This document shows positions 32,995 to 41,555 of a stretch of 64,000 nucleotides of DNA, in pieces. This stretch comes from JADHLJ01 sp038118725 (GTDB taxonomy: Bacteria; Pseudomonadota; Alphaproteobacteria; Thalassobaculales; Thalassobaculaceae). Numbering within the stretch: position 1 is the stretch's first letter; each line of letters opens with the position of its first letter. Made by a program: the position numbers and the translations under genes. The notes under the pieces were generated by a model. The model did not search any database. It was not told the DNA's origin and was given only the letters and a program-made list of their open reading frames with translations. The stretch is taken from positions 3,892 to 67,891 of the forward strand of contig JAYOIK010000023.1 in the NCBI GenBank assembly GCA_038118725.1. The letters run 5' to 3'.

Positions 32995-35326
32995 ATCTCC
33001 AACCAGCGCCGAGCCGAGCATCAAGGGCGGGGTTCGCGAGCCCCTGCCCCATGACAGCGGCACCAAGCACGTTTCGGGCGAGGTGATCTATATCGACGAC
33101 ATTGTCGAACCCAGGGGCTGCTTGAATGTTTTCGCGGCGCGCTCAAGCATCGCGCATGGCCGCCTCAACGCGCTCGATCTTTCCAGGACTAGGTCAGCGC
33201 CCGGTGTCGCCTGCGTCCTGACGGCGGCCGATATTCCAGGCCAGAACGATGTCAGCCCGACAGGTACCAATGACGATCCCTGTCTCGCCGACGAGTTGGT
33301 GCATTTCCATGGCCAGCCGCTTTTCGCCGTCGCCGCCGAGAGCATCGAGGAAGCGCGCGCCGCGGCCGCCCTGGCCGAGATCGAGATCGACCCGCTGGAG
33401 GCGATCCTCACGATCGAGGACGCGATGGCCAGGAAATCCTTCGTCCTCGACCCGCATACCATGCGCCGGGGTGAACCGCGAGAAGCTCTCGAAACGTCGC
33501 CGCGACGGCTCAGGGGACGGATCGAGATCGGCGGCCAAGATCATTTTTATCTTGAGGGCCAGGTCTCCCTAGCGGTTCCGGGCGAGGACGGCGACGTGCT
33601 TGTCCATTGCTCGACCCAGCATCCCTCCGAGGTGCAGCACAATGTCGCCAAGGTCCTGGGGCGCCCCGACAACGCGGTCACCGTCGAGGTTCGCCGCATG
33701 GGCGGCGGCTTCGGCGGCAAGGAAACCCAGGCCTCGCAATGGGCGGCGTTGGCGGCCCTGGTGGCGGTCAAGACCGGACGCGCGGCCAAGATGCGCCTCG
33801 ACCGCGACGGCGACATGATCATGACCGGCAAGCGTCACGATTTCATCGCCGACTATGAGGTGGGCTTCGGCGACGATGGGGTGATTCAAGGCCTGGTCAT
33901 CGACATGGCCGCGCGCTGCGGCTTCTCGGCGGATCTTTCCGGCGCCATCGTCGATCGGGCGATGTTCCACGCCGATAATTGCTACCACCTGGACAATGTC
34001 GAAATTACCGCGCATCGCTGCCGGACCAACACGGTTTCGAACACCGCCTTTCGCGGGTTTGGCGGTCCCCAGGGCATGGTTGTGATCGAACGGGTGATCG
34101 AAGCGATCGCCCGCGATCTGGGGCTAGACCCGCTGGACGCACGCCGTCGCAACCTCTATGGCGGCCCCGGGCGCGACGTTACGCCCTATCACATGACCGT
34201 CGAGGACAATATCGCCGATCATTTGATCGATGAGCTGTCGACCAGCGCCCGCTATGACGAACGGCGGGCCGAGATCGCTGCCTTTAACGCCGCGAGCCCT
34301 GTTTTGAAACGCGGCCTCGCGATAACCCCGGTTAAGTTCGGGATCTCGTTTACGACCACTTTCCTCAATCAGGCCGGCGCGCTGATCCATGTCTATACCG
34401 ACGGCAGCGTGCATCTGAATCACGGCGGCACCGAGATGGGTCAGGGCCTGTTCATCAAGGTTGCCCAGGTCGTGGCCGAGGAGTTTCAGATCGATCTGGA
34501 CCGGATCAAGATCAGCGCCACCAATACGGGCAAGGTGCCGAACACTTCGGCGACGGCGGCCTCCTCGGGCTCGGACATGAACGGCATGGCGGCGCTCGCG
34601 GCGGCGCGAACGATCCGCGAGCGCCTGGTCGTCTTCGCCGCGCGGCATTTCAACATAGCCGAGGACGAGGTGACCTTCATCGCCAACCGCGTCAGGGCCG
34701 GCGATCACGAACTGTCCTTCACCGAGTTGGTGAAGCTTGCCTATCTCGACCGCGTACAGCTGTCGGCGACCGGGTTTTATCGCACGCCCAAGATCCAATA
34801 TGACCGCGAGACCGCGTCGGGCCGACCTTTCTATTATTTCGCCTATGGCGCGGCCGTCACCGAGGTCGCGATCGACACGCTGACCGGCGAGTCCAAGGTC
34901 CTGGCGGTGGATATCCTGCATGATGTGGGCAAGTCGCTTAACCCGGTGATCGATCTCGGCCAGGTCGAGGGCGGTTTCATCCAGGGCATGGGATGGCTGA
35001 CCAGCGAGGAACTCGTCTGGGACGGCAACGGTCGTCTCGCGACCCACGCGCCGTCGACCTATAAGATACCGACCTGCGGCGACCGGCCCGAAGCCTTCAA
35101 TGTGCGGCTCTGGGAACGCGGCGAGAATGTCGAGGAAACCATTCACCGCTCCAAGGCGGTGGGCGAGCCGCCGTTGATGCTCGCGATCTCGGTTCCGCAC
35201 GCGATCTCCGACGCGATATCGAGCCTTTCCCAAGGACGCTTGCTGGCCAATCTCGACATGCCGGCGACACCGGAACGCATCCTCGCCGCGGTCGAGGATA
35301 TGAAGGCGCGAGAGGGCGCGAGATGA
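32987..35326 (+). CDS. xdhB: Xanthine dehydrogenase molybdopterin-binding subunit (XdhB)
   Basis: Catalytic molybdenum subunit (779 aa) that hydroxylates hypoxanthine and xanthine to urate. The Moco region is intact: RRMGGGFGGKETQASQWA (residues about 240), AFRGFGGPQGMVVIERVIEA with the substrate Arg, LNHGGTEMGQGLFIKVAQV, ATAASSGSDMNGMA, QVEGGFIQGMGWLTSEEL, and the catalytic Glu in KAVGEPPLMLAISV. The GTG at 32987 has GGAGGA about 7 bases upstream and overlaps the xdhA stop by 8 bases. A GTG at 32972 is an alternative. It overlaps xdhC by 4 bases, so xdhABC is one translational unit. Confidence 0.95.
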   Translation: MPESPTSAEPSIKGGVREPLPHDSGTKHVSGEVIYIDDIVEPRGCLNVFAARSSIAHGRLNALDLSRTRSAPGVACVLTAADIPGQNDVSPTGTNDDPCLADELVHFHGQPLFAVAAESIEEARAAAALAEIEIDPLEAILTIEDAMARKSFVLDPHTMRRGEPREALETSPRRLRGRIEIGGQDHFYLEGQVSLAVPGEDGDVLVHCSTQHPSEVQHNVAKVLGRPDNAVTVEVRRMGGGFGGKETQASQWAALAALVAVKTGRAAKMRLDRDGDMIMTGKRHDFIADYEVGFGDDGVIQGLVIDMAARCGFSADLSGAIVDRAMFHADNCYHLDNVEITAHRCRTNTVSNTAFRGFGGPQGMVVIERVIEAIARDLGLDPLDARRRNLYGGPGRDVTPYHMTVEDNIADHLIDELSTSARYDERRAEIAAFNAASPVLKRGLAITPVKFGISFTTTFLNQAGALIHVYTDGSVHLNHGGTEMGQGLFIKVAQVVAEEFQIDLDRIKISATNTGKVPNTSATAASSGSDMNGMAALAAARTIRERLVVFAARHFNIAEDEVTFIANRVRAGDHELSFTELVKLAYLDRVQLSATGFYRTPKIQYDRETASGRPFYYFAYGAAVTEVAIDTLTGESKVLAVDILHDVGKSLNPVIDLGQVEGGFIQGMGWLTSEELVWDGNGRLATHAPSTYKIPTCGDRPEAFNVRLWERGENVEETIHRSKAVGEPPLMLAISVPHAISDAISSLSQGRLLANLDMPATPERILAAVEDMKAREGAR

Positions 35327-36177
35327 CCCGGCTCGTGGACGAGATCCGCTCGGCGAAACAGAGATTGGTGCTTGGTGAGAAAGGCATGCTCGTTCGGGTC
35401 GAGGCAACCTCCGGCTCGGCGCCGCGCGATGGAGACGCCGCGATGCTGGTCTTCGCGTACGACAGCATCGGCACCATCGGCGGCGGCGCGCTTGAGCATG
35501 GCGCGATTAACCGCGCCCGCGCGGCCCTGATGGCAAATCAGCCGGCACCGGACAACGAGACCATCCCTCTCGGCCCTGCAATCGGCCAATGTTGTGGTGG
35601 CTCGGTCCGGTTGCGCTATTCAATGGTCGACGCCGGTAACGCGGCGTCGTTGGACCAATGGTTGGAGGCTCTGGAAGCGGGACGCGGAGTGCTGTGGTTG
35701 TTCGGCGCCGGCCATGTCGGTCAGGCGGTGGTTCGGGCCCTGGAGCCACTGGATATCGACGTCACCTGGATCGATAGCCGCCCCGGGGTGGCAGGTGGTC
35801 TTGGCGAAGACCTTCCTATCGTTACGGCGCGCGCGCCGCATCTCGAGGTTGCGAGCATCCCTTCGGATTCGATGGTCCTGGTAATGACCCACAGCCATGC
35901 ACAGGACTTCGATATCGTGCATGCGGCTCTCGGACGCGCTGATCTCCCGTTCGTCGGTTTGATCGGCAGCGCGACAAAAAGGGCGCGCTTCCTCTCCCGG
36001 CTCAAGGCTAGAGGGCACGGCGGCCACGCACTCTCGCGGCTGGTATGCCCAATCGGCGTGGAGGGGATCAGCGGCAAACAACCCGCGGTGATCGCCGCGT
36101 CGGTCGCCGCGCAAATTCTTCGGTATCGCGAACAAGCATTGGCGGATCGTGGCGTGCCAATGTCATTGTCCGGCTAG
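35323..36177 (+). CDS. xdhC: XdhC, molybdenum cofactor-handling accessory protein
   Basis: Binds Moco and protects and delivers its sulfurated form to XdhB (284 aa). The N-terminal XdhC/CoxI domain has VRVEATSGSAPRDGDAAMLV and the GPAIGQCCGGSVRLRY motif with the paired Cys. The C-terminal Rossmann domain has GVLWLFGAGHVGQAVVRALE, VLVMTHSHAQDFDIVHAAL and FVGLIGSATKRARFLSRL. In Rhodobacter capsulatus XdhC works with a dedicated NifS-type cysteine desulfurase (established knowledge); a NifS-like gene occurs at 41556 here. It overlaps xdhB by 4 bases and is 16 bases from the guanine deaminase gene. Confidence 0.93.
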   Translation: MTRLVDEIRSAKQRLVLGEKGMLVRVEATSGSAPRDGDAAMLVFAYDSIGTIGGGALEHGAINRARAALMANQPAPDNETIPLGPAIGQCCGGSVRLRYSMVDAGNAASLDQWLEALEAGRGVLWLFGAGHVGQAVVRALEPLDIDVTWIDSRPGVAGGLGEDLPIVTARAPHLEVASIPSDSMVLVMTHSHAQDFDIVHAALGRADLPFVGLIGSATKRARFLSRLKARGHGGHALSRLVCPIGVEGISGKQPAVIAASVAAQILRYREQALADRGVPMSLSG

Positions 36178-36193
36178 GGACGGAACGAGAACG

Positions 36194-36667
36194 ATGAGCA
36201 CTCCAGAGGAATTCATGGCCCGGGCGGTCGCCATCTCGGGCGAGCATATGCGCAAGGGTCTCGGCGGCCCCTTCGGCGCGGTCGTCGTCAAGGACGGGAA
36301 AATCATCGGCGAGGGCGCCAACCAGGTAACCTCCAGCAATGATCCCACCGCCCATGCCGAGGTGGTGGCGATCCGCGAGGCGTGCCGGACATTGGGTACC
36401 TTCTCTCTCGCCGGCTGCGAGATCTACGCGAGTTGCGAGCCCTGCCCCATGTGTCTGGCGTCGATTTATTGGGCCCGGATCGAAAAGGCCTATTTCGCCA
36501 ATAACCGCGAGGACGCCGCCGCGATCGGATTCGATGACTCATTCCTCTATGATGAAGTCGCTAAACCGATCGACCGGCGGTCTCTGCCGCTGGTCCACCT
36601 GCCTTCCACGGAGGCTGGATCGATTTTTCAGGAATGGCGCGATAAGGAAAACAAGATACCCTATTAA
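36194..36667 (+). CDS. guaD: Guanine deaminase (GuaD, cytidine-deaminase-fold type)
   Basis: Deaminates guanine to xanthine, the substrate of the XDH just upstream. The 157-aa protein closely follows Bacillus GuaD: GGPFGAVVVKDGKIIGEG, then SNDPTAHAEVVAIREACR with the zinc His and catalytic Glu (HAE near residue 55), ASCEPCPMCLASIYWARI with the two zinc Cys, and GFDDSFLYDEVAKPID and a C-terminal FQEWRDKENKIPY. ATG 36194 is preferred over an in-frame start at 36149 because it gives the family N-terminus. It lies within the purine island, between xdhC and the ABC importer. Confidence 0.93.
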   Translation: MSTPEEFMARAVAISGEHMRKGLGGPFGAVVVKDGKIIGEGANQVTSSNDPTAHAEVVAIREACRTLGTFSLAGCEIYASCEPCPMCLASIYWARIEKAYFANNREDAAAIGFDDSFLYDEVAKPIDRRSLPLVHLPSTEAGSIFQEWRDKENKIPY

Positions 36668-36706
36668 CGAGCGACGAGAGGGCATGGCGCCCTAAGGGAC
36701 GGAAAC

Positions 36707-38308
36707 GTGACAACACAAAGCGACGGGTTCGCGGGGAACTCAAGCGAAAAAGGCGTTTCGACTGGCACGCCCCTGCTCGCGCTTGACCGGATCACCAAAG
36801 CTTTTCCGGGCATCGTCGCCAACGATTCGATCAGTTTCCGGATAAATCCCGGCGAAATTCACGCCCTGCTCGGTGAAAACGGCGCCGGAAAATCCACCCT
36901 GGTGAAGATCATTTATGGGGTCCTCGGCGCCGATAGCGGGACACTGTCCTGGAACGGCGCGCCGACTACCATTCCCGGCCCGGTCGCGGCCCGCGATCTC
37001 GGAATCGGGATGGTTTTTCAGCATTTCTCGCTATTCGAGGCGATGACCGTGCTGGAGAATATCGGCCTCGCGATGAACGACCAACGAGACATGGCGGCGT
37101 TGAAGGAACGCGTGATCGAGGTATCGACGAGCTATGGCCTCCCGCTTGACCCGGATCGGCATGTCCATTCGCTTTCGGTGGGCGAACGCCAGCGGATCGA
37201 GATCGTGCGCTGTTTGTTACAGAATCCAAAGCTGCTGATCCTGGACGAGCCGACATCGGTCCTGACGCCCCAGGAAGCGGAAAAACTGTTCGAGACACTC
37301 CGCCAACTGTCCGCCGAAGGCTGCGCGATCCTCTATATCAGCCACAAGCTGGATGAGGTGAAGGCGCTGTGCGAGGCGGCGACGATCTTGCGTGGCGGAA
37401 AAGTCGTGGCGACCTGCGATCCGCGACAGGAAACCGCGCAAGGCATGGCGGAGTTGATGATCGGCCAAAAACTGACACCGACCAAGCGCGATGCCGGCGA
37501 GGTCTCCCGGACCGACCGTATCATGGTCTCGCGGCTGAACATGATCTCCGAGGATCAGTTCGGCATCGACCTGCGCGAGGTTTCCTTCAAGGTTCGTCGC
37601 GGCGAAATCCTCGGAGTCGCCGGTGTCGCGGGGAACGGTCAGACGGAATTGATGTCCGCCTTGTCCGGTGAAATCCTGAACCGCCGACAACCCGATAGCA
37701 TTAGGTTCGACGGGCTATCGGTGGGTGCGCTCAATCCGACGGAACGGCGCGCGCTCGGCGCCAATTTCGTGCCCGAGGAACGCAATGGCCATGCCGCCGT
37801 AAAGGATATGAGCCTTGCCGACAACGCCTTCCTGACAGCCGCGACCCGCTTGAAACTGATGGCAAGCGGGTTGATGCGCCATGGCGAGATCCGCGGTTTC
37901 GCGGGCAAGGTCATCTCGGCTTTCGACGTGCGCACCACCGGCGTGGACGCGGCCGCCGGTAGCCTCTCGGGTGGCAACCTGCAAAAATACATCGTCGGCC
38001 GCGAGATCCTGCAGGAACCGGGCATTCTCGTGATTTCGCAGCCCACATGGGGGGTGGACGCGGGCGCGGCGGCGACAATCCGCCAGGCCCTGATGGATCT
38101 GGCCCGGCGCGGCTGCGCGGTGTTGGTAATCTCCCAGGATCTGGACGAGATCTTCGAGATTTGCGACCGCATCGTGGTGATCTCCGAGGGTATGGTCTCG
38201 GAGGCTCGCGATATCGACGCCATCACGGTCGAGGAGGTCGGCCTGCTGATGGGCGGGTTGCACGACCTCGCCGACGCCGTGGGATCGAAGGGCCGCGCCG
38301 ATGGTTAG
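36707..38308 (+). CDS. BMP-type ABC importer ATP-binding protein (nucleoside/purine)
   Basis: Double ABC ATPase (533 aa) like those of Bmp-family nucleoside importers. The first NBD (about 30-265) has Walker A GENGAGKSTLVKIIYG, signature LSVGERQRIEIV and Walker B LLILDEPTSV. The second (about 285-520) has a degenerate Walker A (GVAGVAGNGQTELMSA), signature SGGNLQKYIVGRE and a Walker B-like ILVISQPTWGVD; that substitution pattern is common in this family. The GTG start follows GGGAC/GGA sequence. It overlaps the permease start by 8 bases. Context with xdh and guaD supports purine base or nucleoside uptake. Confidence 0.92.
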   Translation: MTTQSDGFAGNSSEKGVSTGTPLLALDRITKAFPGIVANDSISFRINPGEIHALLGENGAGKSTLVKIIYGVLGADSGTLSWNGAPTTIPGPVAARDLGIGMVFQHFSLFEAMTVLENIGLAMNDQRDMAALKERVIEVSTSYGLPLDPDRHVHSLSVGERQRIEIVRCLLQNPKLLILDEPTSVLTPQEAEKLFETLRQLSAEGCAILYISHKLDEVKALCEAATILRGGKVVATCDPRQETAQGMAELMIGQKLTPTKRDAGEVSRTDRIMVSRLNMISEDQFGIDLREVSFKVRRGEILGVAGVAGNGQTELMSALSGEILNRRQPDSIRFDGLSVGALNPTERRALGANFVPEERNGHAAVKDMSLADNAFLTAATRLKLMASGLMRHGEIRGFAGKVISAFDVRTTGVDAAAGSLSGGNLQKYIVGREILQEPGILVISQPTWGVDAGAAATIRQALMDLARRGCAVLVISQDLDEIFEICDRIVVISEGMVSEARDIDAITVEEVGLLMGGLHDLADAVGSKGRADG

Positions 38309-39377
38309 GCTGGAATCCCGAGGTGATGTCTCGCGCGCCTGGAGCCTGCTCTCGCCGGTCGTGGCGATCGTGCTCACCCTGATCAGCGGCGTTGTTATCT
38401 TCTCGGCCATGGGCAAGGACCCGGGGCTCGCGCTCTATACCTATTTCGTCCAACCGCTGACCACGGCCTTCGGCATTACCGAACTTCTGGTCAAGGCGAC
38501 ACCGCTGGTACTGATCGGCATCGGGCTTTCCATCGGCTTTCGGGCCAATGTCTGGAATATCGGCGCGGAAGGCCAGTTCACGATCGGCGCCATCGTCGGC
38601 GGCGGGATCGCCATCGCCTTCCACGACAGCGAGAGTTTTCTCTTGCTTCCCGTGGTCCTGGTCGCCGGTGTTTTCGGTGGCATGGCCTGGGCGGCGATAC
38701 CGGCCTTCCTTAAAACACGCTTCAACGCCAATGAGATCCTTACCAGCCTGATGCTGACCTATGTGGCGGTGCTCTTGCTGAGTTATCTCGTGCATGGGCC
38801 ATGGCGCGACCCCGACGGGTACAACTTCCCGGAAAGCCGGCTGTTTCCCGACGCGGCCATGATGCCGGTCCTCTGGGAGGACAGCCGGCTGCATTTGGGC
38901 GCCGCTTTCGCGGTTCTCGCGGTGGTGGCGGGCTGGGTGATCCTGTCCCGCGCGGTTATCGGCTTTCAGCTTAGGGTGGTCGGTCAGGCGCCGGCGGCGG
39001 CGAAGCACGCGGGTTTCAGTCAAAACAAGCTGATCTGGTTCGCGCTTCTCCTCGGCGGTGGTCTCGCCGGGCTCGCCGGTGTCGCGGAGGTCGCGGGCAC
39101 GATCGGTCAGCTCCTGCCCTCTATCTCACCCGGCTACGGTTTCACCGCGATCATCGTCGCCTTTCTCGGGCGATTGCACCCCGTGGGCGTGCTCTTGGCG
39201 GGTTTGATCATGGCGCTGTCCTATATCGGCGGAGAGGTCGCGCAGATCGAGATCGGGCTCCCGGCGGCGGTCACCGGATTGTTTCAAGGCATCCTACTAT
39301 TCTTCCTGCTGGGTTGTGACGTGCACACCCATTTCCGCATCCGCTTCGGCGCGCCAGGTCGGACCAAGGGAGGCTGA
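38301..39377 (+). CDS. BMP-type ABC importer permease 1
   Basis: Integral membrane permease (358 aa) of the BPD_transp_2/YufP type. About 9-10 hydrophobic segments are visible, starting with LLSPVVAIVLTLISGVVIFS. The family loop LSIGFRANVWNIGAEGQFTI lies near residue 75, and FNANEILTSLMLTYVAVLLL follows. AEVAGTIGQLLPSISPGYGF near residue 255 is characteristic of nucleoside permeases. It overlaps the ATPase gene and ends 3 bases before the second permease begins, so it is part of the tightly packed transporter operon. Confidence 0.92.
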   Translation: MVRLESRGDVSRAWSLLSPVVAIVLTLISGVVIFSAMGKDPGLALYTYFVQPLTTAFGITELLVKATPLVLIGIGLSIGFRANVWNIGAEGQFTIGAIVGGGIAIAFHDSESFLLLPVVLVAGVFGGMAWAAIPAFLKTRFNANEILTSLMLTYVAVLLLSYLVHGPWRDPDGYNFPESRLFPDAAMMPVLWEDSRLHLGAAFAVLAVVAGWVILSRAVIGFQLRVVGQAPAAAKHAGFSQNKLIWFALLLGGGLAGLAGVAEVAGTIGQLLPSISPGYGFTAIIVAFLGRLHPVGVLLAGLIMALSYIGGEVAQIEIGLPAAVTGLFQGILLFFLLGCDVHTHFRIRFGAPGRTKGG

Positions 39378-39380
39378 CAC

Positions 39381-40298
39381 ATGAATTTCGTTCCCGTCAT
39401 TCTGACCGTCATCACAGCGTCCACGCCCCTGCTCTTCGCCGCCACCGGCGAGTTGATCACCGAGAAGTCCGGGGTTCTCAATCTCGGTGTCGAGGGGATG
39501 ATGCTGGTCGGCGCGATTGCCGCCTTCGCGGTCGCCAGTACCACCGGCAGTGGTCTTGCCGGGATCGTCGCCGGCGCCGCGGCGGGCACGGCAATGGCGT
39601 CGGTCTTCGCGTTCTTGACCCTCACCCTACTCGCCAACCAGGTGGCGACGGGACTGGCGCTGACAATCTTCGGCATAGGCATCAGCGCGTTGATCGGCGC
39701 GAGTTACGTCGGCTTCGCGCTCGAGCCCTTGCCGAAACTCGCGATCCCGGTGATCTCGGACATTCCGGTGATCGGCCCGATCCTTTTCGGCCAGGATTTC
39801 CTGGTCTATCTCTCCTTTGTAATGATCATCGCCGTCGCCTGGTTCTTGTCGCGCACCCGTCCGGGATTGATCTTGAAGGCGGTCGGCGAAAGCCACGATT
39901 CGGCCCACGCGCTCGGCTATCCGGTTATCGCGATTCGCTATGCCGCGGTGCTTTTCGGTGGCGCCATGAGCGGCCTCGCCGGCGCTTATCTATCGCTCGC
40001 CTATACCCCGCTCTGGGCCGAGAACATGACGGCGGGTCGAGGCTGGATCGCCCTTGCCCTGGTGGTTTTCGCGACTTGGCGGCCCGGTCGGGTGATCCTC
40101 GGCGCCTATATGTTCGGCGCCATCACCATTCTGCAACTGCACGCCCAGGGCTGGGGCATCGAGGTCGCCTCGCAATTCATGTCGATGCTGCCTTATCTCG
40201 CGACAATCCTGGTATTGGTGTTAATTTCGAGAGACAAAACGAAAATCCGGCTGAACGCGCCACAATGCATTGGAAAGGTTTTCCACGCCGCTCATTGA
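39381..40298 (+). CDS. BMP-type ABC importer permease 2
   Basis: Second permease (305 aa) of the importer, YufQ-like. It has TPLLFAATGELITEKSGVLN then LGVEGMMLVGAIAAFAVAS, the usual first loop of this family. ANQVATGLALTIFGIGISAL lies around residue 80, and LKAVGESHDSAHALGYPVIA around 170. A good ribosome site (AGGGAGG) lies about 9 bases before its ATG. The C-terminus ends in a short polar tail. An 80-base gap follows, before the binding-protein gene. With the other permease it forms the transmembrane pore. Confidence 0.92.
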   Translation: MNFVPVILTVITASTPLLFAATGELITEKSGVLNLGVEGMMLVGAIAAFAVASTTGSGLAGIVAGAAAGTAMASVFAFLTLTLLANQVATGLALTIFGIGISALIGASYVGFALEPLPKLAIPVISDIPVIGPILFGQDFLVYLSFVMIIAVAWFLSRTRPGLILKAVGESHDSAHALGYPVIAIRYAAVLFGGAMSGLAGAYLSLAYTPLWAENMTAGRGWIALALVVFATWRPGRVILGAYMFGAITILQLHAQGWGIEVASQFMSMLPYLATILVLVLISRDKTKIRLNAPQCIGKVFHAAH

Positions 40299-40378
40299 TG
40301 GAATCAACGCGTCGCGGGATCGCCGATCCGAGAGAAAGACGAAAACCACAACTCAATCCTGAAATCGGGGGATCAACA

Positions 40379-41458
40379 ATGAAAAGAAGAACGGTATTCA
40401 AGGCAATCGCCGGCGCCCTGTCGGTCGGCATGCTGGCGGCGGGCATGGCCTCCGCCTCGGCGCAGACCAAGGTGGGCTTTGTCTATGTCGGTCCGATCGG
40501 TGACCACGGCTGGACCTATCGACATGATTTGGGCCGGCTCGCCATCGAGAAGGAATTCGGCGACAAGGTAAAAACCACCTATGTCGAAAGCGTCAAGGAA
40601 GGCCCGGATTCAGAGCGGGTGATCCGTCAGCTCGCCTCGACCGGACATGATCTGATTTTCACCACGTCCTTCGGCTTCATGAACCCCACGATCAAGGTCG
40701 CCAAGCGCTTCCCCAATGTGAAGTTCGAGCACGCCACCGGGTACAAGCAAGCCGATAACGTCGCGACCTATAGCGCGCGTTTCTACGAGGGTCGCTATAT
40801 CGCCGGCGTGATCGCGGGCAAGATCTCCAAGACCAACAAGATCGGCTATGTCGCCTCCTTCCCGATCCCCGAGGTGGTGCGCGGCATCAACGCCTTCCTG
40901 CTGGGCGCGCGTTCGGTTAATCCGGACATGTCGATCAGCGTGGTCTGGGTGAACAGCTGGTATGATCCGGGCAAGGAAGGTGACGCGGCCAAGGCCCTGA
41001 TCGACCAGGGCGCCGACATCATCACCCAGCACACCGACTCGCCCGCCCCGCTTCAAGTCGCCGAAAACCGCGGCGTCAAGGGCTTCGGGCAAGCCTCCGA
41101 CATGGAGCATTTCGCCCCCAAGGCCCAGCTCTCCGCGATCATCGATGACTGGAACCCCTATTATATCGAGAGGACCCGGGCGGTGATCGACGGCACCTGG
41201 AAATCCCAGGACGTTTGGCAAGGTCTGGCCGAAGGCATGGTCCGGATGTCCCCCTACAAGAACATGCCCGCCGATGTCGCCAAGCTGGCGAAGGAAACCG
41301 AGGAAGCGATCCGGAGCGGCAAGCTGCATCCCTTCGCGGGACCGATCAAGGATCAGTCCGGCAAGGTCGTTGTCGAGGCCGGCAAGGTCGCCGACGCGGG
41401 CATGCTTCTCGGCATGAACTTCTATGTGGAGGGCGTCGAGGGCTCGCTGCCCAAGTAA
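40379..41458 (+). CDS. BMP family substrate-binding lipoprotein/periplasmic protein
   Basis: Periplasmic binding protein of the ABC importer (359 aa). It has a signal peptide (MKRRTVFKAIAGALSVGMLA with cleavage likely after SASAQ; no lipobox Cys seen). The mature part is a Bmp domain: KVGFVYVGPIGDHGWTYRHD, SVKEGPDSERVIRQLASTGH, TTSFGFMNPTIKVAKRFPNV, ARFYEGRYIAGVIAGKISKT and NSWYDPGKEGDAAKALIDQG. ATG 40379 gives the signal peptide; the frame stays open upstream but without it. A strong terminator follows (41485-41521), closing the operon. Its ligand is probably a purine nucleobase or nucleoside, by context. Confidence 0.93.
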   Translation: MKRRTVFKAIAGALSVGMLAAGMASASAQTKVGFVYVGPIGDHGWTYRHDLGRLAIEKEFGDKVKTTYVESVKEGPDSERVIRQLASTGHDLIFTTSFGFMNPTIKVAKRFPNVKFEHATGYKQADNVATYSARFYEGRYIAGVIAGKISKTNKIGYVASFPIPEVVRGINAFLLGARSVNPDMSISVVWVNSWYDPGKEGDAAKALIDQGADIITQHTDSPAPLQVAENRGVKGFGQASDMEHFAPKAQLSAIIDDWNPYYIERTRAVIDGTWKSQDVWQGLAEGMVRMSPYKNMPADVAKLAKETEEAIRSGKLHPFAGPIKDQSGKVVVEAGKVADAGMLLGMNFYVEGVEGSLPK

Positions 41459-41484
41459 CGACCGGCTCTCAAGCCAGGCATCAG

Positions 41485-41521
41485 CGCCCCGCTCTCGACA
41501 TGCTCGGAGCGGGGCGTTTTT
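41485..41521 (+). terminator. Rho-independent terminator of the purine island
   Basis: Perfect 10-bp stem CGCCCCGCTC / GAGCGGGGCG with a 12-base loop, followed by TTTTT. It sits 27 bases after the Bmp gene and before the cysteine desulfurase gene, so it ends the operon and at least partly separates the desulfurase transcript. Confidence 0.92.
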
Positions 41522-41555
41522 GCCTTGAAAGCGGTTGCCTCGGGAGGGCGATGGG

